Of a DNA stretch of 64,000 bases, positions 6,874-17,700 are shown piece after piece. This DNA comes from UBA2402 sp044371005. GTDB taxonomy: Bacteria; Planctomycetota; Phycisphaerae; Phycisphaerales; UBA1924. The translations under genes were made by a program, and so were the position numbers. The DNA lies in the NCBI GenBank assembly GCA_044371005.1, contig JBILUL010000006.1:1-64000 (forward strand), in the 5' to 3' direction. How positions within the stretch are numbered: the first letter of the stretch is position 1; each line of letters begins with the position of its first letter. Below the pieces are notes generated by a model. It saw only the letters and a program-made list of their open reading frames with translations. It made no database searches and was not told the DNA's origin.

Positions 6874-9800
6874 TCAGTTCTCCGTCTGCGGAGCCGGGGT
6901 CTCTTCCTCGGGGGCCGTTGCCAGTTCTCGCATCGCCGCGAGTGCCTGACGCAGCGTGCCCGGATCGGCCTTCACGGGCTTGAGTGCACTCTTGCGGCTG
7001 CGAGCCTTGCGACCCTCGGCCTCGTCGGTGCCTTCGAGCGGCACCGCAGGCACGATCACCACCGGTGCTGCGGTCAGCCCCGTGTTGATGATGTTTTCGC
7101 CACCCGCGCCATCGAGCTTCGGCGGCGCGGTGCCTTCGCCCTTGCCACTGCTCGACTGGATCTCGCCGTTCTTGCCCACCTGATCGAATCGCACCGACAC
7201 ACGCGTGCTCACGCCACGTTCCTGCATCGTCACGCCGTAGAGGCGGTCCGCGCTCTGCATCGTCCGCTTGTTGTGCGTGATGACGATGAAGCTCGAACGG
7301 TCGGTGTACTCGCGCACCACGCTGTTGAAGCGGCCAACGTTGCCCTCATCGAGCGCGGCATCCACTTCGTCCAGCACGCAGAAGCAGCTGGGCTTGCTGC
7401 GGAAGATGCTCATGAGCAGCGCCACGGCCGTCAGCGTCTTCTCACCACCGGAGAGCTGGCTGATGCTGCGAGGCTCCTTGCCCGGCGGCTTCGCGATGAC
7501 TTCGACACCGCTCTCGAGCAGATCCGTCTCGTCGGTCTCGACCTTACGGATGGTGCCGTCGGCGTCTTCCACTTCCTTGATCAGAGGCATCAGGCGTACT
7601 TCCGCCTTGCCACCGTTGAAGAGCTTGCGGAACATGCCCGCATCGCCGCCGAAGTTCTCCTGGATCTTCTTGAAGACATCGCCAAAGAGCGAGCGACTGA
7701 CCTCGTTGAGCCGCAGGATCAGCTCCGAGAGCTGCTTGCACGCCGCGTCGATGTCCGCCACCTGCTTGATGAGATCATCATTCTGCTGCTCAAGGTTCGA
7801 TTCCTCATCGATCGCCTCGAGATTCACGCTGCCAAGCTTCTTGATTCCATCCCGGTACGTGTCGATCTTGAGCGCGGCTTCGCTCGTATCAATGCGCTTC
7901 ACATCGCCGCCCGACATCATCTGCTGGTAATCGCCGTATTCACCCTGCAGATCAAGCTGCAGGTCGTCCTGCGCACGCTCCTGCAGGTTCTCTCGCTTCA
8001 CTTCCAGTTCGCGCTTGCCGAGTTCCAGCGTGTGCCACTCGCGTTCGATCGCCGAGTAGGCATTGCGAGCCTCCTGCACCTGGCCGGCCATCGCCTGAAC
8101 CTCGGCGTCTGCCTTGGTCGCTTCGGCCTGTGCCGCCAGGGCATCGGCCGTCAGGCGAATCACCATCGCCTGCGCATTGGCAATCTGCACCACAGCCTCT
8201 TCGATCGTCTGCTGATGCTCGGCAATGCGAGCATCAAGACGCTGGACCTGCGTATCAAGCTCACGGGCCTGACGGCCCAGATCATCGCGTGACATCTCAA
8301 GCCGCGAAAGCTCGCGGCGAGCACCATTGAGCTGTTCCGTGAACCGGCTCACTTCGACCTTCGCTGCGGTCGCCTGCTCAACCGCAGCATCGGCCCGCTG
8401 CTGAATCGTGCGTACAAGCGCATCCAACTCGTGTGCCGCGGCCTGCTCTTCTTCCTGCAGCCTGCCCAGACTGTCGGCCCGCTCCTGCAGCTTCGCCCGA
8501 TCTTCCTCAAGCTTCGCCAGACGCTCGGCCAGCTGCGAAGTCTCCTGATCCAGCGAACCCTTCTCGCGAGCAAGACGCGCCGCATCCGCCGCGAGCCGCT
8601 CAAGCTTGTTCTGCTCCGTCAGCGCGGCCCGCTGGGCCTGCGCCACCGCATTGCGAGTCTGACCGGCCTCAGCCGAAATCGCACCCGTCTCCGCGTCAAC
8701 CGCCTTGAGCTGCTCGCGCTGGGTCGTCAGCTCCTTCGAGAGCTGCGCCACCGTCTTCTGCAGCGTCTCCAACTCCACACGCCGACGCAGAATGCCCGTT
8801 GATTCATCCGCCGCACCAGCACTGCCCGCATGCACGCGTCCATCGGCATCGATCAGGCTTCCGCCCTGCCGGGTGACGAAGCGGCAACGCTGGCCAGCCA
8901 GCGGGCCTGCCGCGAGCATGAGCGCCGAATCCACATCATCCACCAGGAACGTCCGTCCCAGCAGCCTGTCAAGCAGGTCATGCAGCCCGGCATCATCGAG
9001 ATGCTCATTGCGGGGCTTGACGATCGAACGCAGCAGCACAGCCCGCGAAGCAGGCAGATCAATCAGCACGCCCCCGAGCGCATCAGCGAGCGACATCGCC
9101 GCTTCGCTGCGTCCCAGCGGGCAAATGCCCGATTTGGGAAGGAACGCCACGCGACCCTTCACCTGCGCAAAATCCTCGCGAGGCGGGAGCTGTGACGCGT
9201 TCTCGACGACAAGTCCCTGCAGGTCAGCGCCCAGCGCGGTTTCCACCGCAGCCGCGGCATCGCCATCCACCTCAGTCCGGGTCTCGATCAGATCCGCCAG
9301 CGGCGCAATCACGCCCGCAAAGCCCTTGCCGGCGTCCCGAACCGCCAGCACCTGACGCACTGCCTGCGCAAAGCCCGCACGGCTCTCCACCATTTCCTGC
9401 AGCGTGGCGCGGCGACTGTCGTTGCGCACCAGCTCCTGATCCAGCTTCGCCACGCGCTCCGCCAGATCACGTCGATCCGCACTCAGCGAACCAAACCGCG
9501 ACTCAAGCTGCGCCAGCTTGGCCTCCAGCGTCGTCACATTCTCGCCCGCTGCTTTGACCGTGGCCTGACCCTGTGCAATCTGCGCCTTGAGCGTCTCCTC
9601 ATCGCGAGTGACACGCCCAGCCTTCTCATTGAGCCGTTCGATCTGCTCACGCACCGCATCGGCCCGCTTCACATCGGAGTTGATCGATGCGATGAGCCCG
9701 ACACGTTCGCGATCAATGCGAGAGGCCGCCGCGGCTTTCTGATTCGCCGCCTGACGCTTCTCGTTGAGTTCTTCCAGCACCGCCGCTCGCTGTTCGCCGC

Positions 9801-11139
9801 TCTCGGCCAACCGCTTCTCGGCCCCCGCCACCTTCTCCTGCATCTCGGTGGTGGTCGCCCGATACTGCTCGATCCCCTTCTCCGTCTCCTGACGACGCTG
9901 CTCCACTGCCGCGAAGCGATCGCGATCAAGCGAAGCCTGACGCTGCGCATCAACGATCGAACGCTCCAGCATCGTCCGCCGCTGCGTGGCCTGCTGCTCG
10001 GCATGCACTGCCGTCAGCCGTTCCTGCTCGAGCGACTTGTGCCGCCCAGCCGCTTCCTGCCGCGTCAGCTCAGCGCCCTGGCGATTGCTCTCGATCTCAT
10101 GCAGCTTCGCCCCCGCGGCTTCACGCTGTGTGCCAAGCTCACTGTGCCGCCCCACAATCGAGACAATCCGCTGCTCGAGTTCATCATACTGCTCGAAGGC
10201 CAGCGCCAGACGCCACGCACGAAGCTCGACATCCAGCTCCTTGAACTTGCGGGCCTTGGTAGCCTGTCCGCGCACCAGCCGCAGACGCCGCTCCGTTGAA
10301 TCAAGCTCCTCTCGCGCCGTATCAAGGTTCGTCTGCGCACGGTCCAGTTTGCGCTGCGCTTCGATGCGGCGCTGCTTGTACTTGGCAATACCCGCTGCTT
10401 CCTCGAAGATCACGCGCCGTTCCTGCGGGCTTGCCATCAGCATGGCATCGACCTTGCCCTGTTCGATGATCGAATACGCATCCGCGCCCACACCCGTATC
10501 GAGGAAGAGCTCGCGAATGTCCTTGAGACGTGCCTTCTTGCCGTTGATCAGATACGCGCTCTCACCATCGCGATAGAGGCGACGCTCCACTTCAACCATG
10601 TCGGCATCAATCGGCAGCACGCGGCGGCGCCGCACCGATGCATCGACCACCGACGACTCCGCACCATTGGCATCTTCACCCAGAAGTGCCGCGACCTGTG
10701 CGACCGGCGCTTCTGCCGTTGCGGCGGATGCTTCGACCGGTGCGTCACCTTCCGCTGCGGGAGCCTGCGCACCGTCAGCCGCGGCTTCGCCTGTGGCGTC
10801 AGGCGCGGGCGTGGCCGGTTCGCCAGGCACCACCGTCATGACGGGCTGTGCGAGTTCATCGAACTGGCGCTCGACGATTGGGTTTTCGAACGTGAGTGAG
10901 ACGCTGGCCATGCCGCCGGCTTTGCGGCCTGCGGAGCCGGCGAAGATCACGTCGAGCATTTCGGTGCCGCGGAGGCTCTTGCTGGAGCGTTCGCCCAGCA
11001 CCCACTTGATGGCGTCGACGATGTTCGACTTGCCGCACCCGTTGGGACCGACCACGCCGGTGATCGGGTGGTCGAACGAGAACTCGGTTCGATCTGCAAA
11101 GCTCTTGAAGCCGCTGACGGTGAGTTTGGCAAGTCGCAT
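6874..11139 (-). CDS. smc: Chromosome segregation protein SMC
   Basis: A 1,421-residue SMC ATPase. The N-terminal head has MRLAKLTVSGFKSFAD and Walker A GPNGCGKSN (residues 31-39). Two long coiled coils flank a central hinge around residues 590-750, and the C-terminal head has signature LSGGEKTLTAVALL and Walker B FCVLDEVDAALD. With kleisin partners SMC compacts and organises the chromosome. It is longer than the usual 1,150-1,200 residues for two visible reasons: an Ala/Pro/Glu-rich insertion in the N-terminal head at about residues 95-175, and a C-terminal low-complexity tail of about 100 residues after the head. The ATG at 11139 has a perfect AGGAGG eight bases upstream. The partner genes scpA and scpB are not in the window. 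Confidence 0.96.
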   Translation of the reverse strand: MRLAKLTVSGFKSFADRTEFSFDHPITGVVGPNGCGKSNIVDAIKWVLGERSSKSLRGTEMLDVIFAGSAGRKAGGMASVSLTFENPIVERQFDELAQPVMTVVPGEPATPAPDATGEAAADGAQAPAAEGDAPVEASAATAEAPVAQVAALLGEDANGAESSVVDASVRRRRVLPIDADMVEVERRLYRDGESAYLINGKKARLKDIRELFLDTGVGADAYSIIEQGKVDAMLMASPQERRVIFEEAAGIAKYKQRRIEAQRKLDRAQTNLDTAREELDSTERRLRLVRGQATKARKFKELDVELRAWRLALAFEQYDELEQRIVSIVGRHSELGTQREAAGAKLHEIESNRQGAELTRQEAAGRHKSLEQERLTAVHAEQQATQRRTMLERSIVDAQRQASLDRDRFAAVEQRRQETEKGIEQYRATTTEMQEKVAGAEKRLAESGEQRAAVLEELNEKRQAANQKAAAASRIDRERVGLIASINSDVKRADAVREQIERLNEKAGRVTRDEETLKAQIAQGQATVKAAGENVTTLEAKLAQLESRFGSLSADRRDLAERVAKLDQELVRNDSRRATLQEMVESRAGFAQAVRQVLAVRDAGKGFAGVIAPLADLIETRTEVDGDAAAAVETALGADLQGLVVENASQLPPREDFAQVKGRVAFLPKSGICPLGRSEAAMSLADALGGVLIDLPASRAVLLRSIVKPRNEHLDDAGLHDLLDRLLGRTFLVDDVDSALMLAAGPLAGQRCRFVTRQGGSLIDADGRVHAGSAGAADESTGILRRRVELETLQKTVAQLSKELTTQREQLKAVDAETGAISAEAGQTRNAVAQAQRAALTEQNKLERLAADAARLAREKGSLDQETSQLAERLAKLEEDRAKLQERADSLGRLQEEEQAAAHELDALVRTIQQRADAAVEQATAAKVEVSRFTEQLNGARRELSRLEMSRDDLGRQARELDTQVQRLDARIAEHQQTIEEAVVQIANAQAMVIRLTADALAAQAEATKADAEVQAMAGQVQEARNAYSAIEREWHTLELGKRELEVKRENLQERAQDDLQLDLQGEYGDYQQMMSGGDVKRIDTSEAALKIDTYRDGIKKLGSVNLEAIDEESNLEQQNDDLIKQVADIDAACKQLSELILRLNEVSRSLFGDVFKKIQENFGGDAGMFRKLFNGGKAEVRLMPLIKEVEDADGTIRKVETDETDLLESGVEVIAKPPGKEPRSISQLSGGEKTLTAVALLMSIFRSKPSCFCVLDEVDAALDEGNVGRFNSVVREYTDRSSFIVITHNKRTMQSADRLYGVTMQERGVSTRVSVRFDQVGKNGEIQSSSGKGEGTAPPKLDGAGGENIINTGLTAAPVVIVPAVPLEGTDEAEGRKARSRKSALKPVKADPGTLRQALAAMRELATAPEEETPAPQTEN

Positions 11140-11366
11140 GTAGTGAGCCTCCTGCGCGGGCTGCCGGCGGCGATCCGTCGCCGCGGCAATGGGGCGTAAC
11201 CTACAAGATATGGGGGGTTGCTGCTCCGGCCAATCGAAAATACAGGGGGTTCTCACAAGTGACAGGTTGTCGACACCCCCACCACTTGGGCGCGAGGAGG
11301 CACACGCCGGTCTTCGCCGGCTTATCGGATGTGCGTTGATTGCCGGCAGGACCGTGCCGCGGCGGG

Positions 11367-13355
11367 TTACTTCTTGATCGGGGGCACGATCGGCACGATG
11401 GTGGGCTTCTCGCCCTGATCACCCTGGGGCGTGGTCTTGGGCTCGATCGCGGCGGGCTTGTTCAGGATGACCAGTTCCTTGTCGTCCGGAGTCTCGGGAC
11501 GCTCAACCGTCGAGAACGACGCAGCCGCGGCGAGCAGCTGGCTCTTGAGCTTGTCAGTCTCGGTCGCAAATGCCGCATCGGTGGCACCTGCCTTGAACAT
11601 GGCGTGGAGCACACCTACGACCTCGGAATAGGAGAGGTTCAGCCCAGGCCGCGGGTCGCCGGCTGCATTCTTCTTGGCGAAGAAGGCCACCATGTCCGGC
11701 AGCATTTCACGACACTGCTGAACGGTCGGGCGATCGCCTCCCAGCGGCATGTAGTACACGCGGACGGTGTTCTGACCTTCCTCGGCACTCATCATGAGCC
11801 GGTCAGACCAGGCCGTCACCACGCTGGGACGCGTCATGGCCAGCTTGGCACCAAAGAGCACGATGCGAGGCCGCCCCTGCTGAGCGATGTAGATCATCGG
11901 CGCCCCGTGCGGGACCAGATCGACGAGGAACTTGTCCTCGATGAGGCGGCGTTCCACACCAACCAGAGCTGAACCCGGGAAGGCGGTTTCGGAGAGGATT
12001 TCAAGCTGCGACTGCGAGAAACGGGGTCCACCACGATCCGGATTCGCGCGTTGAATGCTCGCGAGACGATTGAACTGGATTCGCTCGGCGCGCTTGGCAA
12101 GTGCCTCGTACGCAGCAATGCGAGTGACCAGGTCCTCCTCGTTGAGCAGTTCGCGCAGTGCCGCATCAACGGTCGGGCCCGCGTCGATGCGGCCCAGGAG
12201 ATCAATCGCGGTGGTCTTGACAGGGCCCTGGCTCTTCATCGCCAGGTCCTTGAGCGGCTGCGCGGCTCGCGGGTCACCAAGCCGTGCACCTGCACGGAGG
12301 CCTGCCATCTGCGGCGCAATCTCGGGGAACTCATAGAGCTCGCGAATGAATGGCAGCGCCTTCTGCCCCAGGGCCTCAAGGCACCAGGCCATGTTGTTGG
12401 CCATGATCGGTTCGGCCTTCACACCTTCGACATACCGGCGTGCGTACTGCTCGGGCACGTTCTGATCGATGCGAAGGTGACGGATCAGCTCAAGGAACTC
12501 ATTGGGAGTCTTGCGGAATCGCGCAGGAACTCGCAGCGCAATGCTGCCACCCGAACCCGTCTGTTCGTTGGGGCCGCTGCGGCCGCGTGCTGTGGGTCCC
12601 AGATCGCCGGGGCCTTCAGGGAAGCGGCTGTTGATCGCCGAGGAAATCGAGCGAACCAGCTGGAAACTGGGCGTATTGAGCGACATCTCGATCTGCAGCG
12701 GATTCGACACCACGCCGCCGTCGAGCACGCGTCCAACGGTGCGGGTTACGCCGGCATCTTCCTTGCCCGGCTCGGCAAACGGATTGATGAAGATCGGCCC
12801 GCGGCACTTGGCAATGCTCCGGGCCTGAATCTGCCCGAACGTGTTTGCATCACCCAGACGAAGATCTGTGGTCCACAGCGTGCCGCCTTCAATGCTGCTG
12901 GCATTGATGGCCCGCACATAGACATCGAAGGTTGCGCCAGCGGGCGCACCGGGAGGCACCGCCGCTTGCACGAGCACCACGGCGACGTTCTTGTCGCGCA
13001 GCAACTGACTGGGCGTGACGCCTTCGAGCGGCGAGCCCTTCATGTCATTGGACTTGCCAATGCCCATGAGGCCCATCTCGCGTTCCATCGTGGACTTCAC
13101 GCTTTCTGGAAGCACATCGCCGCCGGTGCCATTGAGGCCGACCACGAGGCCATAGCCCGAGACGAGGAAGGGCTCAACGCCTTGGAAGGTCACTTCAGCG
13201 CCGATGGTGCCGCGAAGCAGGGAGGGGACATCGCGTGCGGGTTGAACGGCGACAGGCTTGGGTTTGGTGGGTTCAGAAGCGCAGGAACCAATCAATGCTG
13301 CGGCGCATGCCGCGGCGAGACTGAAGAACCGAACTGCACATTCGCGGGTCGTCAA
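11367..13355 (-). CDS. FlgI-like domain lipoprotein with HEAT-like repeats
   Basis: A protein of about 662 residues with a lipoprotein signal: MTTRECAVRFF, a hydrophobic run, then LIGSC with the Cys as lipidation site. The segment FLVSGYGLVVGLNGTGGD closely resembles the conserved start of flagellar P-ring protein FlgI, and the next 200 residues keep a FlgI-like pattern. From about residue 320 there is an alpha-helical stretch resembling HEAT repeats (RLGDPRAAQPLKDLA, AIDLLGRI), not part of FlgI. The C-terminus is Pro/Lys-rich. No flagellar genes are nearby, so a P-ring role is unlikely; an outer-membrane-associated ring-like scaffold is only a guess. I chose the TTG at 13355 because GGAG lies 9 bases upstream and it gives a compact signal peptide; an ATG at 13394 is the alternative. 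Confidence 0.72.
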   Translation of the reverse strand: MTTRECAVRFFSLAAACAAALIGSCASEPTKPKPVAVQPARDVPSLLRGTIGAEVTFQGVEPFLVSGYGLVVGLNGTGGDVLPESVKSTMEREMGLMGIGKSNDMKGSPLEGVTPSQLLRDKNVAVVLVQAAVPPGAPAGATFDVYVRAINASSIEGGTLWTTDLRLGDANTFGQIQARSIAKCRGPIFINPFAEPGKEDAGVTRTVGRVLDGGVVSNPLQIEMSLNTPSFQLVRSISSAINSRFPEGPGDLGPTARGRSGPNEQTGSGGSIALRVPARFRKTPNEFLELIRHLRIDQNVPEQYARRYVEGVKAEPIMANNMAWCLEALGQKALPFIRELYEFPEIAPQMAGLRAGARLGDPRAAQPLKDLAMKSQGPVKTTAIDLLGRIDAGPTVDAALRELLNEEDLVTRIAAYEALAKRAERIQFNRLASIQRANPDRGGPRFSQSQLEILSETAFPGSALVGVERRLIEDKFLVDLVPHGAPMIYIAQQGRPRIVLFGAKLAMTRPSVVTAWSDRLMMSAEEGQNTVRVYYMPLGGDRPTVQQCREMLPDMVAFFAKKNAAGDPRPGLNLSYSEVVGVLHAMFKAGATDAAFATETDKLKSQLLAAAASFSTVERPETPDDKELVILNKPAAIEPKTTPQGDQGEKPTIVPIVPPIKK

Positions 13356-13616
13356 AGGGCTACTCCAGAAACAGGTGCGTGAATGTACGTTCATCCAACG
13401 CAAAGAGCGGCATCAGGGCCACGGGAAGACCCCAAGTTCTACCCGCCGCGACTCCTGGCTGATGCTCTAACCGACACCCTATCCCACCGACGATTCCCTT
13501 CTCCAGAGCACCCGGGCAATTCCACCTAGTCGCCGACAACCAACTGCGCAGACAGCACTTGCGCCCAATTGACAGCTTCGTCACAAAAAACCCCCATCAT
13601 TTTGTGGAATTGCATC
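13356..13616. other. Divergent intergenic region left of the dcd promoter
   Basis: About 260 bases between the FlgI-like gene and the dcd promoter. I see no supported gene. Weak TAGAAC and TAGAGC hexamers occur on the minus strand, but none has a matching -35 at proper spacing. Confidence 0.4.
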
Positions 13617-13644
13617 TTGAACCCACCACCAGTTGTGGTATCCT
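13617..13644 (+). promoter_or_regulatory. Promoter upstream of dcd
   Basis: TTGAAC and TATCCT with a 16-base spacer. Transcription would start near 13651, leaving a leader of about 235 bases before dcd that begins with the hairpin at 13662-13683. Confidence 0.55.
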
Positions 13645-13661
13645 GTACCTCGAACTCCCCA

Positions 13662-13683
13662 CCGGTCGCATGGGTGCGACCGG
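13662..13683 (+). promoter_or_regulatory. 5'-leader hairpin of the dcd transcript
   Basis: A perfect 9-bp stem (CCGGTCGCA / TGCGACCGG) with loop TGGG starts about 11 bases after the predicted transcription start. No T run follows, so it is not an intrinsic terminator. It could stabilise the mRNA or be a protein target. Confidence 0.5.
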
Positions 13684-13886
13684 ACGGAAGTGTGGTGGCT
13701 GGTGGCTCCCAACTTGATTCGGACGATTTGGCGGACCGGGCTCATCTTGAGTTCGGGGCTTGTTCGTCGCCTGAATCAGTGGTGTGCTGCTGGTCATTTC
13801 CGGGAAAGGGGTTCGTTGAGGTGAGGTTGGGCGGGGGGCTGTGTGTGGGACTGGTGTGGTGAGGTCGGCTTGAGAAGGGTGGCAGC

Positions 13887-14465
13887 GTGGGTGTTCTGAG
13901 TGATGGACAAATTCGCGAGCACGTGAAGATCGAGCCCTTCGAGCGGGCCGTCAAGCGTGCGGGCCGCATCAGCTACGGTGTGTCGAGCTATGGCTACGAC
14001 GTCCGGGTTGGGACGCGGTTCAAGGTGTTCACTCCCACGACCCGCAGCGGCGACATTGCGATCATCGATCCCAAGTCCTTCAGCGACGACATGATGATCG
14101 AAGTTGATGTGGCGACGCGCCCCGCCGACAAGCAGTACGTGATCATCCCTCCCAACTCCTTCGCGCTCTGCGAGACCGTCGAATACCTCGAGATTCCCCG
14201 GGATGTCCTGGCGATCTGCGTTGGCAAGAGCACCTATGCCCGGTGTGGTCTGATCGTGAATGTCACGCCCCTGGAGCCTGAGTGGCGGGGCAAGGTGACG
14301 CTCGAGATCAGCAACACGACGCCTCTGCCCGCACGTGTGTATGCCAACGAGGGCGTCGCCCAGTTAGTCTTCCTGAAAGCCGATCGATTGTGTGAAGTGA
14401 GTTATGCCGACAAGGGCGGCAAGTATCAGGATCAGAGCGGTCTGACGCTCCCGAAAGTCGACTGA
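13887..14465 (+). CDS. dcd: dCTP deaminase
   Basis: A 192-residue protein of the trimeric dCTP deaminase/dUTPase family. It deaminates dCTP to dUTP, feeding dTTP synthesis; whether this one also cleaves dUTP (bifunctional type) cannot be decided here. Visible residues are the KSTYAR motif (Ser115 and Arg119, equivalent to Ser111/Arg115 of the E. coli enzyme), VTPLEPEWRGKVTLE with Glu140 as the expected catalytic Glu, and the C-terminal GVAQLVFLKAD strand. The start is a GTG at 13887 with AGAAGGG upstream. The C-terminal KYQDQSGLTLPKV segment closes the active site in the family. The ribonucleotide reductase gene follows 269 bases later on the same strand. Confidence 0.95.
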   Translation: MGVLSDGQIREHVKIEPFERAVKRAGRISYGVSSYGYDVRVGTRFKVFTPTTRSGDIAIIDPKSFSDDMMIEVDVATRPADKQYVIIPPNSFALCETVEYLEIPRDVLAICVGKSTYARCGLIVNVTPLEPEWRGKVTLEISNTTPLPARVYANEGVAQLVFLKADRLCEVSYADKGGKYQDQSGLTLPKVD

Positions 14466-14734
14466 AATCTGCCGCGTGTTTTCCTCCGCTGGCTCGATCG
14501 ACTGAATCCGCTCCCAATCCTATTACCAATCCAGTATCCCGACCGTTCGTTTCCGTTCCCTGTGTCTGTTTCCGAATCGTGTGTTTGTCCGGTTCTTCGT
14601 GCGGACCGTTTCTGGTCTCTCCGCTGACACCCGCGGCATCCCGCCGCGAATGACAGTTCCGAATCGACCCGCACCGCAGCAGTCACGCAGAGTCTTCCCC
14701 TCTCTCCCTTTCTCCACCGTACGCAGGACGCCCG

Positions 14735-17700
14735 ATGAAGATCGCACGCAAGTTCACCACCACAGGAAGCGACCCCTTTGCCTCTGTCAAGTGGGTCACT
14801 CGACAGTCCAAGATCACCAACCCGGACGGGTCGGTTGTCTTCTCCATGGATGACGCGCAGGTGCCCGAGACGTGGTCGCAGCTTGCCACCGACATCATGG
14901 TGAGCAAGTACTTCCGCAAGGCCGGCGTCCCGCAGCCCGATGGCACCAACGGGCCCGAGCGCTCGGCACGTCAGGTGATTCATCGCCTGGCTGGCTGCTG
15001 GCGTTTCTGGGGCGAGAAGCACGGCTACTTCGACACCAAGGAAGACGCACAGGCCTTCTACGACGAACTCGCTTACATGATGGTGCACCAGATGTGCGCC
15101 CCCAACAGCCCCCAGTGGTTCAACACCGGGCTGAACTTTGCCTACGGCATCACCGGCCCCTCGCAGGGCCACTGGATCGTTGATCCCAAGACCGGCGAAC
15201 CCGGCCTTGCCGACGACGCTTACACCCACCCGCAGCCCCACGCCTGCTTCATCCAGAGCGTGAGCGATGACCTGGTGAATGAAGGCGGCATCATGGACCT
15301 GTGGGTCCGCGAGGCTCGTCTCTTCAAGTACGGCAGCGGCACTGGCACCAACTTCTCCAACCTCCGCGCAGATGGCGAAAAGCTCTCCGGCGGCGGTCGC
15401 AGCTCGGGCCTCATGTCCTGGCTGAAGATCGGCGATCGCGCCGCCTCCGCCATCAAGAGCGGCGGCACCACGCGTCGCGCCGCCAAGATGGTCTGTCTCG
15501 ACATGGACCACCCCGACATCGCCGAGTTCGTGAACTGGAAGGTTCGCGAGGAGATCAAGGTCCAGGCACTGGTCGAAGGCTTCAACCTTCTCAAGAAGCA
15601 CGATCCCGCGCTCGCCAAGCAGTGCAAGGAGCTCAAGCTCGAGCTCGACTACGACTACAACGGCGAGGCCTACCAGACCGTCAGCGGTCAGAACAGCAAC
15701 AACTCCGTCCGCATTCCCGATGCGTTCTTCGATGCACTCGATGCCAATGCCGAGTGGAAGACGATCAATCGCGTCAGCGGTAAGGTCGCCAAGACCATGC
15801 CCTCGTCGAAGCTGTGGGATGACATCGGCTACGCCGCGTGGCGGTGCGCCGATCCGGGCGTGCAGTACGACACGACGATCAACGCCTGGCACACGTGCCC
15901 CAGCGGCGGTCGCATCAACGCGAGCAACCCCTGCTCTGAGTACATGTTCCTTGACAACACGGCATGCAACCTTGCATCGCTGAACGTCATCAAGTTCTAC
16001 AACTCCGAGACTCGCATGTTCGATGTCGCTGCGTATGAGCACGGCGTTGACCTGTGGACGATGGTGCTCGAGATCAGCGTGCTGATGGCCGCGTTCCCCA
16101 GCCGCGAGATTGCGGAGCTCTCATTCAAGTACCGCACGCTGGGACTTGGCTATGCCAACCTTGGTGCCATGCTCATGCAGGCTGGCATCGCGTATGACAG
16201 CGATGAAGCTCGCGCGGTATGCGCCTGCCTCACGGCGATTCTCACTGGTCGTTCCTACCGCATGTCGGCGGAACTGGCCCGCGAGCACGGAGCCTTTGCA
16301 GGCTACGCCGCGGACAAGGAGAACATGCTGCGTGTGATCCGCAATCACCGCCGCGCTGCACACGGCGTCGCCCGCTCCAGCAACGAGTACGAGCAGCTTC
16401 GCATCCGTCCCGTGCCGATCGACCACGGTGTGGTCAAGAGCGGCCGCGTCCGGATCGCCAACGCCAATGCGCTGCTCGGCCGCGCCGTCAAGGCGTGGGA
16501 TGAAGCGCTCACGCTGGGCGAGAAGCATGGCTTCCGCAATGCTCAGACGACCGTCATCGCCCCCACTGGCACCATCGGTCTGCTCATGGACTGCGACACC
16601 ACGGGTGTCGAGCCTGACTTTGCTCTCGTGAAGTTCAAGAAGCTCGCCGGCGGCGGCTACTTCAAGATCGCCAACGAATCGGTGCGTCCTGCCCTCAAGG
16701 CACTGGGCCACACCGATTCGCAGATCACCGAGATCATGGCCTTCATCCTGGGCGAGTTGTCGCTCAAGGTGGCCTGCCCGGGTTCGCTCAAGGGCACCTT
16801 GGCCGGTGAAACGCTCGCGGCGTACCTCGTCCGCAAGGGTGTGCCCGCCGCGGAAGTCGCGAAGATCGAAGAAGGTCTCCCGGGCGTGTTCGATCTCTCC
16901 TTCGCCTTTGCGTCATGGGCGCTCTCGCCCGAGGCGCTCAAGGCCTGCGGCATCGACCCCGCCGCGGCACAGGCTGACCCTGGCTTCAACCTCCTCAAGG
17001 CTCTGGGCATCAGCCCCGCCGACATGGAAGCGTTGACCATCAAGATCTGCGGTACCTCGACCATCGAAGGTGCACCGCACCTCAAGGCTGAACACCTTTC
17101 AGTGTTCGACTGCGCGAACAAGTGCGGCAAGCTGGGCAAGCGATTCATCGCTCCCGGCGGCCACATTCGCATGATGGGTGCTGCACAGCCCTTCATCAGC
17201 GGTGCGATCTCCAAGACCATCAACCTGCCCAACGAAGCCAGCGAGGCCGACATCAAGGCCTGCTACCGCGAGTCGTGGGAACTTGGCCTCAAGGCCAATG
17301 CCCTCTATCGCGATGGTTGCAAGCTCAGCCAGCCCCTTTCCGCAACGGCCGATGAGGCCAAGAAGGAAGCGGGCAAGGAAGATGCTCCCAAGGAAGTCGC
17401 CGCGGCCACCCCGGTTCCAGTCGCCGCCGCACCGGCTCCGGCCATCAGTCCCGTCGCTCCGCTCGAACTGCCGATCAACCCGGCACCGGCTCGCGCGGCC
17501 CGTCGTCGCCTCGCCGACACGCGGCGGTCGCTCACGCACAAGTTCAACGTCGCCGGCCACGAGGGCTACCTCACCGTCGGCCTTTACGACGACAGCCAGC
17601 CTGGCGAGCTCTTCATCACGATGAGCAAGGAAGGCTCCACCATCGGCGGCCTGATGGATTCGCTCGGCACCGCAACGAGCGTCTCACTGCAGTACGGCGT

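Noticed and set aside
14466..14734. Cobalamin riboswitch before the B12-dependent reductase
   Set aside because: I looked for the conserved B12 box and flanking stems in this 269-base leader and found none.
14432..16042. 536-codon minus-strand frame opposite the ribonucleotide reductase
   Set aside because: Antisense shadow of nrdJ, whose active-site motifs lie in the plus strand here. Composition is Val/Leu/Ala/Gly/His-rich, as antisense frames are.
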